Shown here: one piece after another, positions 56,310 to 61,747 of the stretch
Layout: every line of letters starts with the position of its first letter
Position numbering within the stretch: the stretch's first letter is position 1
Assembly: GCA_026387895.1 (NCBI GenBank)
Contig: JAPLKT010000152.1
Span: 19,773 to 81,519 of the forward strand
Reading direction: 5' to 3'
Source: Gemmatimonadota bacterium
GTDB lineage: Bacteria > Gemmatimonadota > Gemmatimonadetes > Gemmatimonadales > Gemmatimonadaceae
Length of the DNA: 61,747 nt
Program-made: the position numbers and the translations under genes
The notes under the pieces: model-generated
Database searches by the model: none
What the model was told of the DNA's origin: nothing
What the model saw: the letters and a program-made list of their open reading frames with translations, nothing else

Positions 56310-57448
56310 GCCCGCGCCAGCCGTACGTTCGCTTTCGCCAGTACTGTTCCGAGCACCAGTGCTACGAGGTAGCCGTAGGGAAGCCCTGCGGCGACCACGC
56401 CCAGAAAGAGCGCTAACGACAACTCCCGCGCGTCGCCCCCGAGGTCACGGAGCAACGACAGAATTGCCACCCCCTCAAACAACAGCAGCACACCCAGCAT
56501 CGGCTTCGGAAAGAAGAGTGCGATCTGCCCGATGCTCCCGCCGAACAACAGACCGACCGTTGCGAGGGTCGCTCCAGCGATGATCACCGAGCCTCCCGTG
56601 CGTCCACCGAACGCGTAGTGCCCCGCCATCCCGCCCGACCCGTGACACACGGGAATCCCACTCACCATCGGACTGAGCAGGTTCATCAACGAGTACGTGA
56701 TTCCAATACGACGAATCGGAAGCGGCTCGCGCTCTGGGAAGAGATCCATCGCCACTTGCCGCGTCGCGAGCACCGAGTTGCCGAGCGAAAGCGGAATTTG
56801 CGGGAGCGCGAGCAACACAAACCCGGTCCACAGCTCGCCACCAGTCGGCACATGCACCACCGGCAGATGCAGCCCCACGGCGCCCAGCACGCTTGGACTC
56901 GCCCCACCCATCGTGAGCGCAAACACTGCCCCCAGGGCGAGGACCAGCGGTGCCGGCGGCCAACGGCGATTGCCCATCAATAGCACCACCACCGCAAACG
57001 CGACCGCGGCCAGCACATACCCACCCACGCCGGCCGAGGGGACGTACTCCGCAACCGCGATTCGTCCGAGCTGCAATCCAAGCCCGCACTGCAAGCCGCG
57101 CACCACAACTCGCGGCACGATCCGCGCGAGCCAGTCGAGAGCCCCCGTGAGTGTCAGCACTAGCATCAACAGCCCGATCGAGACTCCGCCACCAAACACC
57201 ACGCCACCGGCCACCTTCTGGGCAATCACAATCGCGGCCACGGCCTTCAACGGTTGCACGGGCATTGGGAGGCGATACACCAGCCCCGTGAGCACCTGTA
57301 GCGCCCCAAACGCCACGAGCACACTGGTCGCGTCGAGCCCCGCGGCCGCAATCATGCCCACCATCAACGGCAACGAGGTCCCCAAGTCGCCGAAGGCGCC
57401 GGAAACTTCATTGCGATCAAACCGTAAAGCGAGTGTGCGGCTAGGCAT
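56306..57448 (-). CDS. MOT1-type sulfate/molybdate transporter
   Basis: A 380-residue membrane protein with about ten segments. Motifs of the MOT1 family (distant SulP relatives, high-affinity molybdate uptake in plants and algae): GDLGTSLPLMVGM near the N-terminus, PMPVQPLKAVAAIVIA, SLGNSVLATRQVAMDLFP, and PVCHGSGGMAGHYAFGGRTGGS. Molybdate or sulfate is the expected cargo. It is the first gene of the minus-strand run, overlapping the GT-C-like gene by four bases, which is an odd context for an anion transporter. The molybdoenzyme genes at the other end of the window would need molybdate. Confidence 0.83.
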   Translation of the reverse strand: MPSRTLALRFDRNEVSGAFGDLGTSLPLMVGMIAAAGLDATSVLVAFGALQVLTGLVYRLPMPVQPLKAVAAIVIAQKVAGGVVFGGGVSIGLLMLVLTLTGALDWLARIVPRVVVRGLQCGLGLQLGRIAVAEYVPSAGVGGYVLAAVAFAVVVLLMGNRRWPPAPLVLALGAVFALTMGGASPSVLGAVGLHLPVVHVPTGGELWTGFVLLALPQIPLSLGNSVLATRQVAMDLFPEREPLPIRRIGITYSLMNLLSPMVSGIPVCHGSGGMAGHYAFGGRTGGSVIIAGATLATVGLLFGGSIGQIALFFPKPMLGVLLLFEGVAILSLLRDLGGDARELSLALFLGVVAAGLPYGYLVALVLGTVLAKANVRLARA

Positions 57449-57492
57449 AGGGGATATATTCGGTTAGGACAGTTCCGACAACCAGGGATTCC

Positions 57493-58462
<970 letters not shown>

Positions 58463-58470
<8 letters not shown>

Positions 58471-59752
58471 GCTCTGGGTGGTGATCAAACGCGAGTATCT
58501 CGAACGCGTGCGCACCAAGTGGTTTATCATCGCCACGATCTTTGGACCGCTCTTCTTCGGCTCTATCATGATCGTGCCGGGGTACATCTCAGCGCGCACC
58601 GTGCGCGATTCAAAGATTGGGAACCTCCGCATCCTCGACGCCACCGGAACAGGCCTCGGCGCGCGCGTGGCCGCCAAGATGGCCGTCTCGCAACAAGCCG
58701 TTGGGAGCGCCACGCAGGTCATCACGCTCTCCAGTGCCGCACTGACGGAAGCGGAGAGCACGGCGACGATTGCGGTGATGCAGAAGAAGGATCAAGGGTA
58801 TCTCGTGCTCGACAGCACCACACTCACGCGCCTCACCGCACGCTACGCAGGGAGCAATGCCTCCGCGTTCGGCGAAACCCAAGCCGTTGAGAACGCGGTA
58901 CGTCAGTCCTTGCTCCAGACCCGCCTCGAGCAGGCCGGCCTCGACGCGCAGCGCGTCGACTCACTGACCAAGGTGAAGGTGAATATGTCGGTCGAGAAGA
59001 TCGACGAGAAGGGGCGTGGCGGCTCAGGAATGGCCAGTGCCCTCTTTGGCTTCGCGATCGCCTTTCTGCTGTACTTCTCGATCATTTTCTACGGCCAGAA
59101 CATCATGAGCGGCGTGCTCGATGAGAAGACGTCGCGCGTCAGCGAAGTAGTGCTCTCGAGTGTGGGCCCCGACACCCTCCTCGCTGGGAAGATCCTCGGC
59201 GTCGGTGCGGTCGGACTCACACAACAGATTGCCTGGATCGGCAGCACCGCGCTTGTCTGGAAGTTTCGCGCCGTCGTGATGGCCAAACTCGGCGTCCCGA
59301 TGCCCGCGTTCACCCTCCCGCCGATCAGCATCGGGATGCTGTGCTTGCTGGTGGCCTACTTCGTGCTCGGTTTTCTGTTGTACGCCTCGCTTTTTGCGGC
59401 GGTCGGGGCGATATCCGGCGACCAGCAAGAGGCGCGTCAGGCCGCGGCGCCAGTCACGATGATGCTGGTGGCGGCCATGGTGTTCGCCCAGCCTGTGCTG
59501 TTCGCGCCCACGAGCACGTTGGCCAAGGTCGTGAGCCTCATTCCGGTCACGGCCCCGGTCATCATGCCGCTGCGCATGAGTGCCACGCAGGTCCCGGCGC
59601 TCGAGATTGCGCTGTCATTGGCGGGGGTAGCCCTCGCCTGCGCGGCAGCTATCTGGGCCTCAGCGCGCATCTACCGGGTGGGGCTCCTGATGACGGGCAA
59701 GCGGCTGAGCATCGCTAACGTGTTGCTAATCATCAAGTTAGGGCGCAGTTGA
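58463..59752 (+). CDS. ABC-2 type transporter permease (NatB-like)
   Basis: A 429-residue permease: one membrane segment at the N-terminus (WFIIATIFGPLFFGSIMIV), a large extracytoplasmic domain of about 150 residues, and about six C-terminal segments beginning with SALFGFAIAFLLYFSIIFYG and a conserved VLDEKTSRVSEVVLSSV loop. This matches NatB and related Na+ or drug exporters. Its start lies within the ATPase gene, so the two are coupled. Confidence 0.9.
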
Positions 59753-59763
59753 CGAACGCGCCG

Positions 59764-61747
59764 CTACTTCCGTCCCGCGAGCCGCGTGCGCATCTCGGAG
59801 AACCAGCCGTGCACGACCACGATCTTTGACGTCGTGGCGTTCTTCACCATGAGGAACTGCGATCCGTCCTGCGACACGTCGAAGTTCGCGTGTGGGCTCG
59901 GCGCGAATGCGTACGTGTCCGTAAAGAGCGGCGTGCGCGCGGTCACGGAGAACGTCGTCCCCGCTGCCACTGACGCGGCAATCATTTTCACGCCGTCGCG
60001 ATAGAAGATCTTCTTCCCGTCGCGCGACCAGATCGGCTCCGTGCCGGCCGTCACCGACACCTGCACCTGAGCGCCCCCATTCGGAAATGGCTGCACCAGC
60101 ACCTGCGCTGTGCCCGACGCATCGGTGACAAATGCCACCCACTTCCCGTCCGGCGACACACGTGCCTGCGCCTCCACGCTGTTGGTCGCGCTCACCACCT
60201 TCTGGGTGGTGTCTCCCTCGAGCGCGCGAACGAACAGGTCCGCCGAGCTCGCGGTGCCATCGTCCACCTGGTAGACGAGCAACTTGCCGTCGGGCGAGAG
60301 GACCCCTTCGTAGTAGTCGTGGGCGTCGTGCGAAAGAATCGACGTCGCGGGTGCGCTGCGATCTGCCATCTGCCACCAGATGCCCGAACGTTTTCCACGA
60401 TCGGAGCGATAGACGACGCGCTTGCCGTCCGGCGTCCACTCCGCACGTTCGTTCATGGTCCCTTCGGTGGTCATTCGCTGCGGTGTCTTCGACGCGAGGT
60501 CATAGATCCAGATATCGCTGCGCGCACCAGTGCCGGCCGTGAGTACGATGCGCTTCCCATCGGGCGCCAGGCGGGGATTTACGTACGGCTTTAACTCGGT
60601 GATAATCGGCGCAAACAGTCCTGTCTCGCTCACCCAGCCGACCTGTGACTCTAGGGCAGACGACCCGTAGATCAAGGTACCTGTGGGCGACAGCGCCACG
60701 GCGCCAGTACCCGACTGTGTGACCGCGACGGTCGTCCCGAGCGCAACCGGTTCGCCAGTCAGACGAAGCGATTTCTCATCGAAGCCCACCGCCTGCAATG
60801 CGCCGGTCGGCGTAACGTAGACGAGCACATCGTTGCTGACCCCGATCGCGCTGACCACGCTGAGCTCGTACTTCGTCACCTCGCCCGTCTTCAGCGATAC
60901 GCATGCAAGCCGCCCACTGAGGTTACCACCAGCTCCGAAAACCGTAACGAGCACATGCTCGCCATCGGCGAGTGCGAATGGGCTTGAGAGCTGCGTCTCG
61001 CCATCAGCGAGCCGCGTCGTCTGGAGCGGCTTCGCCGCGCCACCTTTCGCTGGGATGATCACAATGCCCCCGGCGCCGGCGGAAACGATCACACCGGACG
61101 GGCTCCAGGAAGAGCCATTCGACGTCGGCACGCTGCCATTGAGCGAGATGGGCGCATCGCCCGTGAGTGCGACCTTCCAGACGGCCGACCCCAGCTGATA
61201 GCTGATCCACTTGCCGTCGGGTGAAAAGATGGGCTGCTGCGCGCCACTCGTGCCGGCAAGCGGCCGCGGCGCCATCTCGTCGAGTGGCCGGACGAACAGT
61301 TGCGTGCGGCCGCTCTCGTCGGCACCCACGTACACGATCGTGTTGCCGTCAGGTGACACCGCCATATTGTTGCCGACGGAGATGTTCGCCGTGAGCGCCG
61401 TCGCGGGTACCTCGATGGTGAACCGGACGATTAGATCGGGTTGCTCGCGACGCATACCGGACCACGCATACGCGGCGACGCCCGTTGCGACCACCGCAAC
61501 GGCCGCGAGGACCGCGAGGACCGCAACAAGTGGACGGCGCACGGCCGGCTGCCCCGCCGCACGCGTGCCCCGCGTTCCATGCGCGAGTACAAAGCCACGC
61601 CCCTCGAGTGCCTCGGCGAACTCCTTCGCAGTACTGAACCGATCGGCTGGCAGCTTTGATAACGCACGCTCAACCGCCGCTTCCACGTGCACGGGCGAGG
61701 ATTTGCGCAGCGTTGAAAGCAGCGCGGGCTCTACGGTCATCAGCTTG
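59764..61747 (-). CDS. Ser/Thr protein kinase fused to a TolB-like beta-propeller (partial, 5' end outside window)
   Basis: The open frame continues past the window edge. The visible N-terminal part is the end of a protein kinase C-lobe (HVEAAVERALSKLPADRFSTAKEFAEALEG), followed by one membrane segment (PLVAVLAVLAAVAVVATGVAAYAW) and an extracytoplasmic part of about 560 residues with PD40/WD40-like TolB repeats: AVSPDGNTIVYVG, IFSPDGKWISYQ, RLAPDGKRIVLTA, EWTPDGKRVVYRS, VLSPDGKLLVYQ, RVSPDGKWVAFVT. Such receptors sense an external ligand and phosphorylate targets inside. Catalytic kinase motifs lie outside the window. The 3' end converges with the ABC permease, 11 bases apart. Confidence 0.88.
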   Translation of the reverse strand, partial: KLMTVEPALLSTLRKSSPVHVEAAVERALSKLPADRFSTAKEFAEALEGRGFVLAHGTRGTRAAGQPAVRRPLVAVLAVLAAVAVVATGVAAYAWSGMRREQPDLIVRFTIEVPATALTANISVGNNMAVSPDGNTIVYVGADESGRTQLFVRPLDEMAPRPLAGTSGAQQPIFSPDGKWISYQLGSAVWKVALTGDAPISLNGSVPTSNGSSWSPSGVIVSAGAGGIVIIPAKGGAAKPLQTTRLADGETQLSSPFALADGEHVLVTVFGAGGNLSGRLACVSLKTGEVTKYELSVVSAIGVSNDVLVYVTPTGALQAVGFDEKSLRLTGEPVALGTTVAVTQSGTGAVALSPTGTLIYGSSALESQVGWVSETGLFAPIITELKPYVNPRLAPDGKRIVLTAGTGARSDIWIYDLASKTPQRMTTEGTMNERAEWTPDGKRVVYRSDRGKRSGIWWQMADRSAPATSILSHDAHDYYEGVLSPDGKLLVYQVDDGTASSADLFVRALEGDTTQKVVSATNSVEAQARVSPDGKWVAFVTDASGTAQVLVQPFPNGGAQVQVSVTAGTEPIWSRDGKKIFYRDGVKMIAASVAAGTTFSVTARTPLFTDTYAFAPSPHANFDVSQDGSQFLMVKNATTSKIVVVHGWFSEMRTRLAGRK

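Overview
The window is high-GC DNA (roughly 60-65% by eye) from a Gram-negative bacterium, dense in secreted hydrolases. High-GC SusC/SusD genes, a planctomycete-type cytochrome (DUF1592) with DUF1552 and ankyrin partners, DUF5916 and CocE/NonD proteins, and signal peptides ending in Ala-Gln all suggest Gemmatimonadota or a close relative (Acidobacteriota are the main alternative). This assignment is inference; no rRNA or tRNA gene is present to test it. No insertion sequence, phage or CRISPR array was seen.

Layout. 0-1.6 kb: end of a molybdenum hydroxylase operon (FAD/[4Fe-4S] subunit and a MobA-like nucleotidyltransferase). 1.6-7.3 kb: a secreted CocE/NonD hydrolase, argG, a histidine kinase with an HNOBA-like sensor domain, and a small membrane protein. 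7.3-13 kb: an AT-rich control region, then sufB-C-D-U-S for iron-sulfur cluster assembly. 13-15.2 kb: an unknown protein, a secreted TPR protein and an acyltransferase, closed by a strong terminator. 15.2-24 kb: an outer-membrane uptake pair (SusC/SusD) with a secreted amidase, a creatininase-family protein and an aldolase-fold protein. 24-30 kb: a three-gene operon of a di-heme planctomycete-type cytochrome, a Tat-exported DUF1552 protein and an exported ankyrin protein. 30-39 kb: an MBL hydrolase, a secreted M28 peptidase, a second CocE/NonD hydrolase, a DUF5916 outer-membrane protein and a two-module M42 peptidase.

39.3-57.4 kb is a surface-glycan locus. A plus-strand trio (YciI-like protein, polyprenyl-phosphate-type GT2, flippase-like protein) faces a twelve-gene minus-strand run in which most genes overlap by 1-8 bases: MOT1-type transporter, GT-C-like protein, UGM-like flavoprotein, GT39-like protein, second GT-C-like protein, then rfbF, rfbG, rfbH, an SDR protein, an FkbM methyltransferase, a NeuB-fold synthase and a YerE-like ThDP enzyme. 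The first three rfb enzymes should make CDP-4-keto-6-deoxyglucose and start its C-3 deoxygenation; the last enzymes suggest that the product is then branched or chain-extended. 57.5-61.7 kb: a NatA/NatB-like ABC exporter and the 3' part of a protein kinase fused to a beta-propeller.

Most unusual points: the CDP-sugar operon combining E1 chemistry with a NeuB-fold and a ThDP enzyme; the cytochrome/DUF1552/ankyrin triad; short tandem repeats at gene ends that place stop codons in several frames; Gly/Arg-rich tandem-repeat linkers in secreted proteins; and an HNOBA-like histidine kinase.
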